Below, piece after piece: positions 9,012-18,200 of a stretch of 64,000 nt of DNA. The notes under the pieces are model-generated. The model had not been told where the DNA came from, ran no database searches, and saw only the letters and a list, made by a program, of their open reading frames with translations. The position numbers and the translations under genes were made by a program. Position 1 is the stretch's first letter. Every line of letters starts with the position of its first letter. Source of the stretch: Trichocoleus desertorum ATA4-8-CV12 (GTDB lineage Bacteria; Cyanobacteriota; Cyanobacteriia; FACHB-46); the NCBI GenBank assembly GCA_019358975.1, contig JAHHIL010000002.1, forward strand, positions 124,001-188,000, given 5' to 3'.

Positions 9012-9818
9012 ATGCATACTAATACTCCAGTTGCCAGTCAAACTGAAACCGTTTTACACACAGAAAATCTAAATGTGTACTACGGCAATTTCCGGGCCCT
9101 CCGCAATATCTCAATGGATATCGCCAAAAACCAAATCACAGCTCTCATTGGTCCCTCTGGCTGCGGTAAAAGTACCTTACTTCGATGCTTCAATCGCCTC
9201 AATGACTTGATCAAAGGGTTTAGAGCAGACGGTAGAGTTTATTACCATACTCAAAACCTTTACGCCTCAGAAGTTGACCCCGTAGAAGTAAGACGCCGGA
9301 TTGGCATGGTGTTTCAAAAGCCCAATCCTTTTCCTAAATCAATCTACGATAACGTCGCCTTTGGTCCTCGCCTCGTGGGTTACAAAGGTGACATGGATGA
9401 GCTAGTCGAACAATCGTTGAAGCAAGCAGCCATTTGGGACGAAGTCAAAGACAAACTCAAAGACAGTGGCCTAGCTTTGTCCGGTGGTCAACAACAACGG
9501 TTGTGTATTGCCCGCGCGATCGCGGTTCAGCCCGATATCATCTTGATGGATGAACCTGCTTCAGCACTAGACCCCATCTCAACCCTCCGCATTGAAGATT
9601 TAATGCAGGAGCTGAAGCAGCAATATACAATCGTGATCGTGACGCACAATATGCAGCAAGCGTCTCGTGCCTCTGACCGGACTGCCTTCTTTAACGTTGA
9701 GGAAAACGAAAAAGGCGGACGCAGCGGCTACTTGGTGGAATACGATCGCACTGAAATCATTTTCCAAAGTCCGCAACAGCAGATTACGCAAGAATATGTA
9801 AGCGGTCGCTTTGGTTAA
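9012..9818 (+). CDS. pstB: Phosphate ABC transporter ATP-binding protein PstB
   Basis: ATPase that powers phosphate import through PstC/PstA, 268 residues, the normal length. Walker [10 protein letters not shown] at 47-55, Q-loop in [11 protein letters not shown] signature LSGGQQQR at 156-163, Walker B IILMDEP at 176-182 and an H-loop in VTHNMQQA. The C-terminal EYVSGRFG is typical. No strong ribosome site is seen before the ATG. No phoU follows, and an additional promoter in the 282-bp gap before it is possible. A strong terminator follows at 9892-9927, closing the pst unit. Confidence 0.97.
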   Translation: MHTNTPVASQTETVLHTENLNVYYGNFRALRNISMDIAKNQITALIGPSGCGKSTLLRCFNRLNDLIKGFRADGRVYYHTQNLYASEVDPVEVRRRIGMVFQKPNPFPKSIYDNVAFGPRLVGYKGDMDELVEQSLKQAAIWDEVKDKLKDSGLALSGGQQQRLCIARAIAVQPDIILMDEPASALDPISTLRIEDLMQELKQQYTIVIVTHNMQQASRASDRTAFFNVEENEKGGRSGYLVEYDRTEIIFQSPQQQITQEYVSGRFG

Positions 9819-9842
9819 TCAGAGCTAGCTCCACGCCTGATT

Positions 9843-9869
9843 GCTGACAAACTTGGGCTGACAAACTTG
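9843..9869 (+). repeat. Tandem 13-bp duplication after pstB
   Basis: gctgacaaacttg occurs at 9843-9855 and again at 9857-9869 with one base between. It sits between the pstB stop and its terminator. No function is apparent. Confidence 0.8.
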
Positions 9870-9891
9870 AATCGTTGCGCTTAATTTCTGC

Positions 9892-9927
9892 ATCCAGCAA
9901 AATCTTTTTTGTCTGGATTATTTTTTT
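9892..9927 (+). terminator. Rho-independent terminator of the pst operon
   Basis: Stem atccag (9892-9897) with ctggat (9913-9918), extended inside by caaaa pairing with ttttg, then a near-continuous T-run (tattttttt to 9927). It ends pstB transcription before psb27. Confidence 0.85.
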
Positions 9928-10048
9928 GGGAGAATTTCGTATTTGCGCTCGATACTTATCTCTAAGGAAGGTGATCCCCCAGGACCGATACAAGATAGGA
10001 TTACGTTAATTTTGTTATTCAATCCTGTTCTTTTTCGGTTAACACATT

Positions 10049-10441
10049 ATGAAGCGTTATCTGTCACGTTTGCTAGCTCTAATTTTGGTGGTTACGGTTG
10101 GTCTGACAGGATGCAGTGGCGACCAGCTCAGCGGCAACTATCGTCAAGATACCCTTGCTCTCGTTAACAGTTTGAGAGAAACTATTGAGCTGCCCCAAGA
10201 TGCTCCTAACCGCGTCCCCCTTCAAACAGAAGCTCGGCAAAAAATCAATGACTTTGCCTCCCGGTACCGCCGAGATAGCTCCGTAACCAAGCTCAGCTCT
10301 TTCACCACGATGAGAACAGCCTTAAATGCTCTGGCTGGTCACTATAGCTCTTACCCCAACCGTCCCCTACCCCAAAAGCTCAAAGATCGTTTGACGCAGG
10401 AGCTGACTCAAGTCGAGACGTCTCTCAACCGAGGCGCTTAA
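10049..10441 (+). CDS. psb27: Photosystem II assembly/repair lipoprotein Psb27
   Basis: Thylakoid-lumen lipoprotein that binds CP43 in unassembled or damaged photosystem II and keeps the manganese cluster from forming prematurely. It has 130 residues: signal peptide 1-21 with lipobox LTGC (C22), then a four-helix bundle of about 100 residues with the family features NYRQDTLALVNSLR, DASRYRR-like (FASRYRRD) and a C-terminal amphipathic helix. Length and layout match cyanobacterial Psb27. It stands alone between the pst terminator and a convergent deaminase gene, so it probably has its own promoter in the 9930-10048 stretch. Confidence 0.93.
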   Translation: MKRYLSRLLALILVVTVGLTGCSGDQLSGNYRQDTLALVNSLRETIELPQDAPNRVPLQTEARQKINDFASRYRRDSSVTKLSSFTTMRTALNALAGHYSSYPNRPLPQKLKDRLTQELTQVETSLNRGA

Positions 10442-10555
10442 TTTCCCAACTTAAAAATATAGCCAGTTGACATCGTAACTTTCGCCGCAGATTAAGATCT
10501 CCCCGTTAGTTAACGTCTTACGATCGCATTTTTGGCATTTTTTCATTTCAACAAA

Positions 10556-10591
10556 ATCGCCGTAGACCCGAATCTCTGGATCTACGGCGAT
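10556..10591. terminator. Perfect inverted repeat between convergent psb27 and deaminase genes
   Basis: 11-bp perfect arms atcgccgtaga (10556-10566) and tctacggcgat (10581-10591) with a 14-nt loop. Reading leftwards it is followed by tttt, reading rightwards by cgcttta, so it can serve as a bidirectional terminator, better for the minus strand. It embeds part of a HIP1 site. Confidence 0.7.
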
Positions 10592-10605
10592 CGCTTTATT
10601 AAGAG

Positions 10606-10641
10606 GTTGGTTTAGTTGGTTTAGTTGGTTTAGTTGGTTTA
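10606..10641. repeat. Short tandem repeat of a 9-bp unit
   Basis: tttagttgg is repeated three times without error (10611-10637) and continues into ttta; a partial copy (gttgg) precedes it. It lies 13 bp beyond the deaminase stop. Such arrays vary in copy number between strains. Confidence 0.9.
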
Positions 10642-10653
10642 TAAGGGGTTGGC

Positions 10654-11706
10654 TTAATTGGCCACACTACGAACCAACTCGGATGACTTCTCATCTTCCC
10701 GCAGCACTTCCGTCAAGATGGAAGCAGGGCGTTGCCTGTGAGGCCAAGCAAACGCATGGTTAAAGGCGGCATCCTGGCAAGCTTGGAGTTCCTTAAAGCC
10801 GATGACATCGTAGGTCAATAGGTTCTCGTATTCAAACGGGAGACGGACATTGTGCAACCCTGCATTATCGGTACAGATAGCGATATCTACGCCTGCTTCA
10901 AAGCAGCGATCGAACACGACTTTAAGTTGCCGAATGTCTTCTAGAGTGCCAGTTTTGAGGTACGTCGTTGGGCAAACTTCCAGACACTGATTTTGTTGAG
11001 CCAGCTCTGGCAAGAGTTCTGGATACCGCAGCGGAATCTGAATGCCGTGACCAATTCGCATCAAGTAAGGCAAGAGTTCTGGATAACTGCCATCTGTGGT
11101 TTCGTACACATGCCCAGTCGTATTGAGCCCCAGCGATCGCGCATAGGCGTACAACTCAGTAAACTCATCCAAGCGATCGGCGTAGTAAGCATCACCCCCT
11201 GCTAAATCAATGCCGCAAACATAACTAGGCATCTGGGCTGCTAAATCGACAATGGCCCGATTCACCGCATAAGGAAGACGGGAGTGCATGCACAAAATTT
11301 GGGTGGTGACGATTGGGTATTCACTCAGCTGACTGGCTTGCCCCACGATCTCCACAATCTGAGCCATCTGGTCAATGCGATCGTTCTGAGATAAGTGATC
11401 TGGCGTCCGTAGGTAAGGCGTGTAGCGCAACTCCAGATACGCCAAATTCTCAAAGATATAAGCACCCCGAATCAGGCGATAGATAAAGTAAGGTAATGTT
11501 TTCGCGGTCTGGACATTTTCTACCAGCGTATGTAATTCTAGATACTCATCTAGGGTTTTACGAGGCCGAGTGTAGAATTCCTCAAACTCTGGGTACTCTG
11601 GAAAGCGTTGAGCTAAATCTGACTGACTGCGATGAAAGTAGCGCCAGAGAACCCGGGGAACAACTGAACCGCCTAAGTGACGGTGTAGCTCAGCATATAA
11701 AGCCAC
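10654..11706 (-). CDS. Adenosine deaminase-family metallohydrolase (variant)
   Basis: Cytoplasmic TIM-barrel amidohydrolase of 350 residues related to adenosine deaminase, which would convert adenosine or a related aminopurine to the keto form. Metal ligands are in place: H8 and H10 (ELHRHLGG), H199, D280; also E202 and H220 in RIGHG. GIDLAGGD and LEVCPTTYLKTG are family landmarks. Three usual motifs are altered: HLDG is HLGG, HAGE is HVYE and TDDP is TDNA, so the substrate may differ from adenosine. It is divergent from purA, suggesting a place in purine salvage. Its start at 11706 leads directly into the conserved ALYAELHRH. The 3' side carries a tandem repeat and a terminator. Confidence 0.8.
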   Translation of the reverse strand: MALYAELHRHLGGSVVPRVLWRYFHRSQSDLAQRFPEYPEFEEFYTRPRKTLDEYLELHTLVENVQTAKTLPYFIYRLIRGAYIFENLAYLELRYTPYLRTPDHLSQNDRIDQMAQIVEIVGQASQLSEYPIVTTQILCMHSRLPYAVNRAIVDLAAQMPSYVCGIDLAGGDAYYADRLDEFTELYAYARSLGLNTTGHVYETTDGSYPELLPYLMRIGHGIQIPLRYPELLPELAQQNQCLEVCPTTYLKTGTLEDIRQLKVVFDRCFEAGVDIAICTDNAGLHNVRLPFEYENLLTYDVIGFKELQACQDAAFNHAFAWPHRQRPASILTEVLREDEKSSELVRSVAN

Positions 11707-11931
11707 GGCAACCTCTTGTTCAATAATTTAAAGTTGACAATCGCCTGCCTGCGTAGGGAGAAAAATAGCAGATTGACCTAGCAAACTATCTGCCATGTTT
11801 AGCCCCAGTCAGTGGCTTCTGCTAAATTGTGTGAATCCTTCTTTAACTATAGACAAATCTCTTGGAGACAGGAGGGGTTCACCCGAAGGCCATTAGGCTA
11901 TTAACAGACTTGATCAACTTCGATTTTGAGG

Positions 11932-11961
11932 TTGACACTTGTCACGTTGGTTGCCGATAAT
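11932..11961 (+). promoter_or_regulatory. Sigma70-type promoter of purA
   Basis: ttgaca (11932-11937), 18-bp spacer, gataat (11956-11961), about 35 bp before the purA start codon. The -35 overlaps a short palindrome tgaca-ct-tgtca (11933-11944), a possible operator. Assigned by eye from consensus. Confidence 0.6.
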
Positions 11962-11975
11962 CGTAATTTGTGTGA

Positions 11976-13337
<1,362 letters not shown>

Positions 13338-13414
13338 GCCAACCGCTCTTCGCTACAGCCATTAGAGGCTATTAGAGAGATATGCCTGGGTGGAGAAGGC
13401 GATCGCTTCCCACT

Positions 13415-13431
13415 TGGGCTTCTAAAGCCCA
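13415..13431 (+). other. Small perfect hairpin in the purA-rplY gap
   Basis: tgggctt (13415-13421) and aagccca (13425-13431) around a 3-nt loop, without a T-run. It may stabilise the 3' end of the purA message. Confidence 0.45.
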
Positions 13432-13480
13432 GCGCACCTCAATGTCAAGTATCTCTCTACCCTTAGTGGGGTTTTAATCA

Positions 13481-13527
13481 ATGTGCTCTGTGTTAAACTT
13501 AAGGGCCATAGCCGAGCACATTTTTTT
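13481..13527 (+). promoter_or_regulatory. rplY: Terminator-like hairpin abutting the rplY start codon
   Basis: Arms atgtgctc (13481-13488) and gagcacat (13514-13521), 25-nt loop, then an unbroken run of T (to 13527) directly before the ATG at 13528. Either this ends purA transcripts or it is an attenuator in the rplY leader. The upstream GTG at 13483, an alternative start for rplY, lies within the left arm. Confidence 0.55.
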
Positions 13528-14145
13528 ATGCTACTGAACCTGGAATGTCAAAAACGGGAACCTGGAACCAAGCCTAGAGCGCTACGACGGGCTGGTAAAG
13601 TTCCTGCTGTTTTGTATGGGCATAAAGGGGCAGAGTCAATTTCCTTAACCCTGAGCACCAAAGTAGCAGAAACCTTAGTTGAAAAAGCTACTCTAAACAA
13701 CACATTGGTGCAACTGAGCATCCCCAGCTTGGGATGGAATGGTAAGACCTTGTTGAGAGAAATCCAGACCCATGCTTGGAAGCCCTCAATTTATCACCTC
13801 AGCTTCTTTGCGATCGAGTCTCAGTCCAGCATCCACGTTGAGGTTCCTATCCATCCGATGGGTGATGCACCAGGCGTCAAGCTAGAGCAAGGTTCTCTAG
13901 ATACGGTTTTGACATCAGTTCAGATTCAATGCCCTCCTGGCAGTATTCCTGACTTTATTGAAGTTGATATTTCCGACCTCCATGTAGGCGATATGGTCCA
14001 TATCAAAGATCTCAAACTGCCAGAAGGAGCGGCTACTCTAGAAGATCCAGAGCAGGTAGTGATGATCGTCATTGGACCTAGAACTAGCGCCGCTGCATCT
14101 GGAGAAGAAGCAGAAGCAACTGCTGGAGATACTTCAGCCACATAA
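13528..14145 (+). CDS. rplY: 50S ribosomal protein L25/general stress protein Ctc
   Basis: Ribosomal protein that binds 5S rRNA, long (CTC/TL5) form with a C-terminal beta domain. From the ATG at 13528 the protein has 205 residues. It begins LLNLECQKREPGTKPRALRR and continues GKVPAVLYGHKG, the typical L25 N-terminal domain. The TL5-type domain follows with VEVPIHPMGDAPGVKLEQG and DFIEVDISDLHVGDMVHIKDL. The tail is acidic and Ala/Glu/Thr-rich (EEAEATAGD), common in this form. I preferred 13528 over the GTG at 13483 because homologues start near the ECQKR motif. No ribosome site is visible; a T-run precedes the ATG. A strong terminator follows. Confidence 0.93.
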   Translation: MLLNLECQKREPGTKPRALRRAGKVPAVLYGHKGAESISLTLSTKVAETLVEKATLNNTLVQLSIPSLGWNGKTLLREIQTHAWKPSIYHLSFFAIESQSSIHVEVPIHPMGDAPGVKLEQGSLDTVLTSVQIQCPPGSIPDFIEVDISDLHVGDMVHIKDLKLPEGAATLEDPEQVVMIVIGPRTSAAASGEEAEATAGDTSAT

Positions 14146-14182
14146 GTTTGAAATGAAATTGCGAACCAAATAGAGCTACAAC

Positions 14183-14207
14183 AGCCAGGTTTAACCCTGG
14201 CTTTTTT
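14183..14207 (+). terminator. Rho-independent terminator of rplY
   Basis: Stem agccagg (14183-14189) and cctggct (14196-14202) with a 6-nt loop and a following T6 run. Textbook form. Confidence 0.92.
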
Positions 14208-14252
14208 GTGGGATAGGTTGTTTTGGACTGAATTTACTGGATATTAGAAGGT

Positions 14253-15788
14253 ATGACAGACACTTCTCTTCCTCCCTTTATTCAACAGATGCTGGAGCCA
14301 GGATTTTATCCGCATCCTGTCGTAGAGCCGATCCAGCTGATTCAGACTCATGTTTCCTATGTGCTGCTGACGGGTGACTATGCCTATAAAGCCAAAAAAC
14401 CCGTCAACTTTGGCTTTTTAGACTTCGATACCCTAGAAAAACGCCGCCATTTCTGCGAAGAAGAAATCCGCCTCAATCAACGGGGTGCGGCTGAACTGTA
14501 TCTAGAGATTCTGCCATTGACCCAAGATGGCGATCGCTACCAACTAGGCGGCTCCGGCGATCCGGTTGAGTACGTGATTAAGATGCGGCAGTTTCCCCAA
14601 GAAACGCTATTCACTAATTTGTTCGATCGGGGCGAACTAACGGCTGCGCGTTTGGTGGAGTTAGCCCAAGAACTAGCAAACTTTCACGCTAAGGCAACCA
14701 GCAGCGACTATATTCGGAGTTTTGGTGAGGTAGACCAAATCCGAGTGGCGATCGATGAAAACTACGACCAAACCCTGAAGTATGTGGGTGGGCCACAAAC
14801 TCAGCAGCAACTGGACGAAACCCGAAACTACACCGATCGCTTGTTTGCCGAGCACAAAGCTTTATTCGATCGCCGTATTCGCAACGGTTGGATTCGGGAA
14901 TGTCACGGTGATGTGCATCTGCGCAATATTTGCTTGTGGCAAGACAAAATTTTGCTGTTTGACTGCATTGAGTTCAACGAGCCGTTCCGCTTTGTTGATG
15001 TTATGTTCGATGTGGCTTACATCGTCATGGATCTGGATGCCCGCGATCGCTCAGACTTGAGCAACGTTTTCTTGAACGCCTACGTGGAGCAAACTGGCGA
15101 TTGGGAAGGACTACAAGTTCTACCTTTCTATCTCAGTCGGCAATCTTATGTCCGCGCTAAAGTAACTTCATTCTTGCTGGACGACCCGACTGTACCTGAA
15201 GCTGAGAAGCAAGCTGCCAAAGAGACCGCAGAGCGCTACTACCGCTTGGCGTGGCAATATACCCAACCGCAGCAGGGACAATTGATTTTGATGTCTGGGC
15301 TGTCTGGAGCAGGCAAGAGTACTACGGCTCGGCAGTTGGCAGGTGAGATCGGTGGCATTCATATTCGCTCCGATGCGGTGCGGAAACATTTAGGCGGCAT
15401 TCCACTCCATCAGCGAGGGAGTGCGGATCTTTATACGCCGGAGATGACCCAGAAAACTTATGATCGCCTGCTCAAACTCGGCACGACCTTAGCATCAGCA
15501 GGCTTCCCGGTCATTTTGGATGCTAAATACGATCGCCAAGTGTTACGGGCCGAGGCGATCGCTCAGGCTCAAGCCCATCAATTGCCGCTGAAGATTCTCT
15601 ATTGCACCGCTCCAGAAGATGTATTGCGCGATCGCTTGCAGCAACGCACTAATGACATTGCCGATGCCACAGCGGATTTGCTGGCTCAACAGCAGATGGA
15701 GTCATTTACGGCGGATGAGCAAGCTTTTGTGATGACCTTGGACACGACCCAAGATTTGACATCTCAACTTAAACAGACTCTGCAATAA
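14253..15788 (+). CDS. Bifunctional APH-like kinase/P-loop ATPase fusion
   Basis: 511 residues in two parts. Residues about 20-320 are an aminoglycoside-phosphotransferase-like (protein-kinase fold) domain with the catalytic loop CHGDVHLRN (H218, D220) and the metal-binding D in LLFDCIEFNE. Residues about 340-505 are an AAA_33/zeta-toxin-like nucleoside kinase domain with Walker A GLSGAGKST (349-357) and IRSDAVRK. This fused architecture is widespread in bacteria and is usually annotated as bifunctional aminoglycoside phosphotransferase/ATP-binding protein; its substrate is unknown and antibiotic resistance is not implied. It lies 107 bp after rplY, behind a terminator, so it should have its own promoter. 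A small membrane-protein gene follows 30 bp downstream. Confidence 0.85.
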   Translation: MTDTSLPPFIQQMLEPGFYPHPVVEPIQLIQTHVSYVLLTGDYAYKAKKPVNFGFLDFDTLEKRRHFCEEEIRLNQRGAAELYLEILPLTQDGDRYQLGGSGDPVEYVIKMRQFPQETLFTNLFDRGELTAARLVELAQELANFHAKATSSDYIRSFGEVDQIRVAIDENYDQTLKYVGGPQTQQQLDETRNYTDRLFAEHKALFDRRIRNGWIRECHGDVHLRNICLWQDKILLFDCIEFNEPFRFVDVMFDVAYIVMDLDARDRSDLSNVFLNAYVEQTGDWEGLQVLPFYLSRQSYVRAKVTSFLLDDPTVPEAEKQAAKETAERYYRLAWQYTQPQQGQLILMSGLSGAGKSTTARQLAGEIGGIHIRSDAVRKHLGGIPLHQRGSADLYTPEMTQKTYDRLLKLGTTLASAGFPVILDAKYDRQVLRAEAIAQAQAHQLPLKILYCTAPEDVLRDRLQQRTNDIADATADLLAQQQMESFTADEQAFVMTLDTTQDLTSQLKQTLQ

Positions 15789-15818
15789 CCGTAGAGGCAG
15801 GAGAAAAAGGCGGTGGCT

Positions 15819-16139
15819 ATGGCTTCTAGGTTTTCAGGCGGATTTGCAGTCGGGCTGAAGTGGTCTTTATTCTTTCTGCTCTGCTTTTTCATCCTGGGTT
15901 ACTCCGCTGTCTTTAGTATCCTCCTTGCCTCTATGGGGGGATTTGCAACTAGTTTGATTACAGATTGGTGGAATGCTAAAGGGGAGCCCTCCCCTCCCAC
16001 CACCTCGGATGCAGTGGAGAATCGAGAGAGTCAGCCTAAGGCGGAACGAATCCTAACCCGCGCTAAAAAATGGCAACGAGTCACGGGCAATCGTCGCAGG
16101 CGTCTCCCCAGATTAAAGTGGCCGTTTGGCAAAAGGTAA
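15819..16139 (+). CDS. Small membrane protein with basic C-terminal tail
   Basis: About 106 residues. Two adjacent hydrophobic segments lie between residues about 9 and 45 (GLKWSLFFLLCFFILGY, then VFSILLASMGGFATSL). A polar middle (KGEPSPPTTSDAVENRES) and a strongly basic tail (RRRRLPRLKWPFGKR) follow. I do not recognise a family. A GTG at 15813 could also start it; the ATG at 15819 is preferred, with gaggcaggag upstream. Its end overlaps the extended form of the next gene and lies 10 bp before the preferred start of that permease, so the two are likely translated from one message. Confidence 0.7.
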   Translation: MASRFSGGFAVGLKWSLFFLLCFFILGYSAVFSILLASMGGFATSLITDWWNAKGEPSPPTTSDAVENRESQPKAERILTRAKKWQRVTGNRRRRLPRLKWPFGKR

Positions 16140-16149
16140 AATCGACTTT

Positions 16150-17265
16150 ATGACTAACTCCCCCAATAAAGTGCAGCGATGGTTGGCCTTGGGTTTGCCG
16201 TTTCCGTTGATTGTGCTCAACGCTTGGGTTGCTCTTCGAGTCTTCGATTATTTTGAGCCACTGGTCACGGTCTTTGGCCTCGCTGTTTTGTTAGCTTTCG
16301 TCTTAAACTATCCCGTGCGTTTTTTGCACCAAGGCGGTATGCAGCGCAATCGAGCCGTGGTCTTAACGTTCTTGGTAGCGCTCATCGTTTTGATTGGCGT
16401 AGGAGTAACACTCATTCCCATCTTGCTGGAGCAACTCAGCGAAGTGCTCAGAGTTTTGCCCAGTTGGATTGATTCAGGCAGTACGAAACTGGAGCGCTTG
16501 AACCAATGGCTAGAAGCTCGCAACTTACCCATCGACTTTAGTCATTTGACGACTCAGTTAACCGATCGCTTCCCCGATGAAGTCCAAGCCCTCGCCGAAG
16601 AATTACTCACCTTAGCTTTGGATGCCGTCAACAGTGTTTCTGATGTGCTGCTGACAACTGTGTTGACGTTTTATCTGTTGCTGGACGGCGATCGCCTCTG
16701 GAACGGGCTGTTCCGTCGCTTGCCCAGTCGCTTTGGGGTGCCAATTCAGCGATCGCTCCAACAAAACTTTCAAAACTATTTTCTGGGTCAAGTTACTCTC
16801 GCAGCCCTTGTCGGTACTGCCATGACCTTGGCTTTTTTAGCCCTGAGGCTGAAGTTTGGCTTGCTGTTTGGCCTCGGCATTGGGGTCATGACCCTGATTC
16901 CCTTTGGCGATGTCCTCAGTTTTGTTTTAGTGGGGCTCCTAATTGCATCCCATGATTTTTGGTTAGGCATCAAGACACTTGGGGTCGCTGTAGTGATTGA
17001 TCAAATCATTGACCAAGCGATCGCGCCCAGACTGTTGGGCAGCTTTACAGGTCTAAGCCCGATCTGGGTCATTGCCGTTTTGGTCATTGGCACGAAAATT
17101 GGGGGATTGTTGGGACTCCTGATTGCCGTCCCTATCGCCAGTTCAATCAAAAGTTTGTTGGATCTTAGCCTAAAGTCCGCTCCTGAAGACAACGGTCACG
17201 AATTTGAGCCTTCCCAGCTCAATCCCATGCAACTTGCGCCCTCCGAATCTGATCCTTGTCCGTAG
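16150..17265 (+). CDS. AI-2E family transporter (permease)
   Basis: Inner-membrane protein of about 371 residues of the AI-2E/TqsA (UPF0118) family, whose members are linked to export of small molecules and ion antiport; the name does not prove autoinducer-2 transport. About eight spans are seen. The stretch between the third and fourth carries the long amphipathic region (LPSWIDSGSTKLERLNQWLE). Typical motifs are NYFLGQVTLAALVG, LGIGVMTLIPFGD and QAIAPRLLGSFTGLSPIWVI. The ATG at 16150 was taken rather than a TTG at 16126. The tail is polar. It probably forms an operon with the small membrane protein upstream. Confidence 0.88.
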   Translation: MTNSPNKVQRWLALGLPFPLIVLNAWVALRVFDYFEPLVTVFGLAVLLAFVLNYPVRFLHQGGMQRNRAVVLTFLVALIVLIGVGVTLIPILLEQLSEVLRVLPSWIDSGSTKLERLNQWLEARNLPIDFSHLTTQLTDRFPDEVQALAEELLTLALDAVNSVSDVLLTTVLTFYLLLDGDRLWNGLFRRLPSRFGVPIQRSLQQNFQNYFLGQVTLAALVGTAMTLAFLALRLKFGLLFGLGIGVMTLIPFGDVLSFVLVGLLIASHDFWLGIKTLGVAVVIDQIIDQAIAPRLLGSFTGLSPIWVIAVLVIGTKIGGLLGLLIAVPIASSIKSLLDLSLKSAPEDNGHEFEPSQLNPMQLAPSESDPCP

Positions 17266-17390
17266 AAGTAAAGCGTTTAGTAGGGGAGCTTAAGGCAGTT
17301 GCCAGGGTGCTTGAAGGAAAGCTTCGGCCTACGGCTCAACTCAGCACCTATTAGATCTGCTTAGATCTGCAAAACATCTGCGAAATATTC

Positions 17391-18182
17391 ATGTTCATAT
17401 TTCTATCGAAGCTGCTGCCTTTATTTTTGTATCCGTTAGGACTGACTTGTCTGCTCTTGGTGGTGGCCTTGTTGACATTTTGGAAGCGCCCCCGGATTGC
17501 CGCTGGTGCGATCGCCCTTGCCCTCACCATTTTGCTATTGGGAGGGAATGGTTGGGTCGCCAACCAATTGGTGCGATCGCTAGAGTGGCAAAATTTACCC
17601 GCAGCAGAGCTACCAACCGCAGATGCGATCGTCGTCTTGGGTGGTGCTACCAAATCTAGCGCCAAGCCTCGACCTGGAGTGGATTTGAGCGAAGCAGGCG
17701 ATCGCGTCGTTTATGGGGCACAACTGTATCGAGAAGGCAAAGCCCCACTCCTGATTCTCAGTGGCGGGCGGATTAACTGGCGAGGTGGGGGATCTCCAGA
17801 ATCAGCTGATATGGCGGCTCTGATGCAAAGTTGGGGCGTACCCCAGTCGGCAATTCTGCAAGACCCGCGATCGCTGAACACCTACGAGAATGCCGTTAAT
17901 GTGAAGCAAATCCTAAAATCCCACCAGCTTAAACGGATTTTGCTCGTCACCTCAGCCATGCATATGCCGCGATCGCGACTGATTTTCCAGCGTCAGGGGA
18001 TTGAGGCCATCCCAGCTCCAACCGACTTTTTAATCACAGAGCTAGAAATGCAAGAGTTGCAGAGTAGCCCAGAGTCGTTCTTACTCAATCTGCTGCCTGA
18101 TGCCGATCGGCTACAACAATCTTCTCGCGTCCTGAAGGAGTATTTAGGATTAGTTATTTATCGCCTACGAGGTTGGTTGTAA
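17391..18182 (+). CDS. YdcF/ElyC family (DUF218) envelope protein
   Basis: 263 residues. Two N-terminal membrane segments (about 3-60) are followed by a DUF218 Rossmann-like domain: IVVLGGATKS, LSEAGDRVVYGAQLYREGKAP, LILSGGR, and DPRSLNTYENAVNVKQIL with the conserved acidic/Asn cluster. C-terminally it ends with a hydrophobic stretch. Related E. coli proteins ElyC and SanA act in cell-envelope metabolism; the reaction is not established. A 10-bp direct repeat (ttagatctgc, 17351-17360 and 17361-17370) lies just upstream. Convergent with the CHAD gene, 18 bp apart. Confidence 0.85.
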   Translation: MFIFLSKLLPLFLYPLGLTCLLLVVALLTFWKRPRIAAGAIALALTILLLGGNGWVANQLVRSLEWQNLPAAELPTADAIVVLGGATKSSAKPRPGVDLSEAGDRVVYGAQLYREGKAPLLILSGGRINWRGGGSPESADMAALMQSWGVPQSAILQDPRSLNTYENAVNVKQILKSHQLKRILLVTSAMHMPRSRLIFQRQGIEAIPAPTDFLITELEMQELQSSPESFLLNLLPDADRLQQSSRVLKEYLGLVIYRLRGWL

Positions 18183-18200
18183 TACACCTGTATCGGTCAA

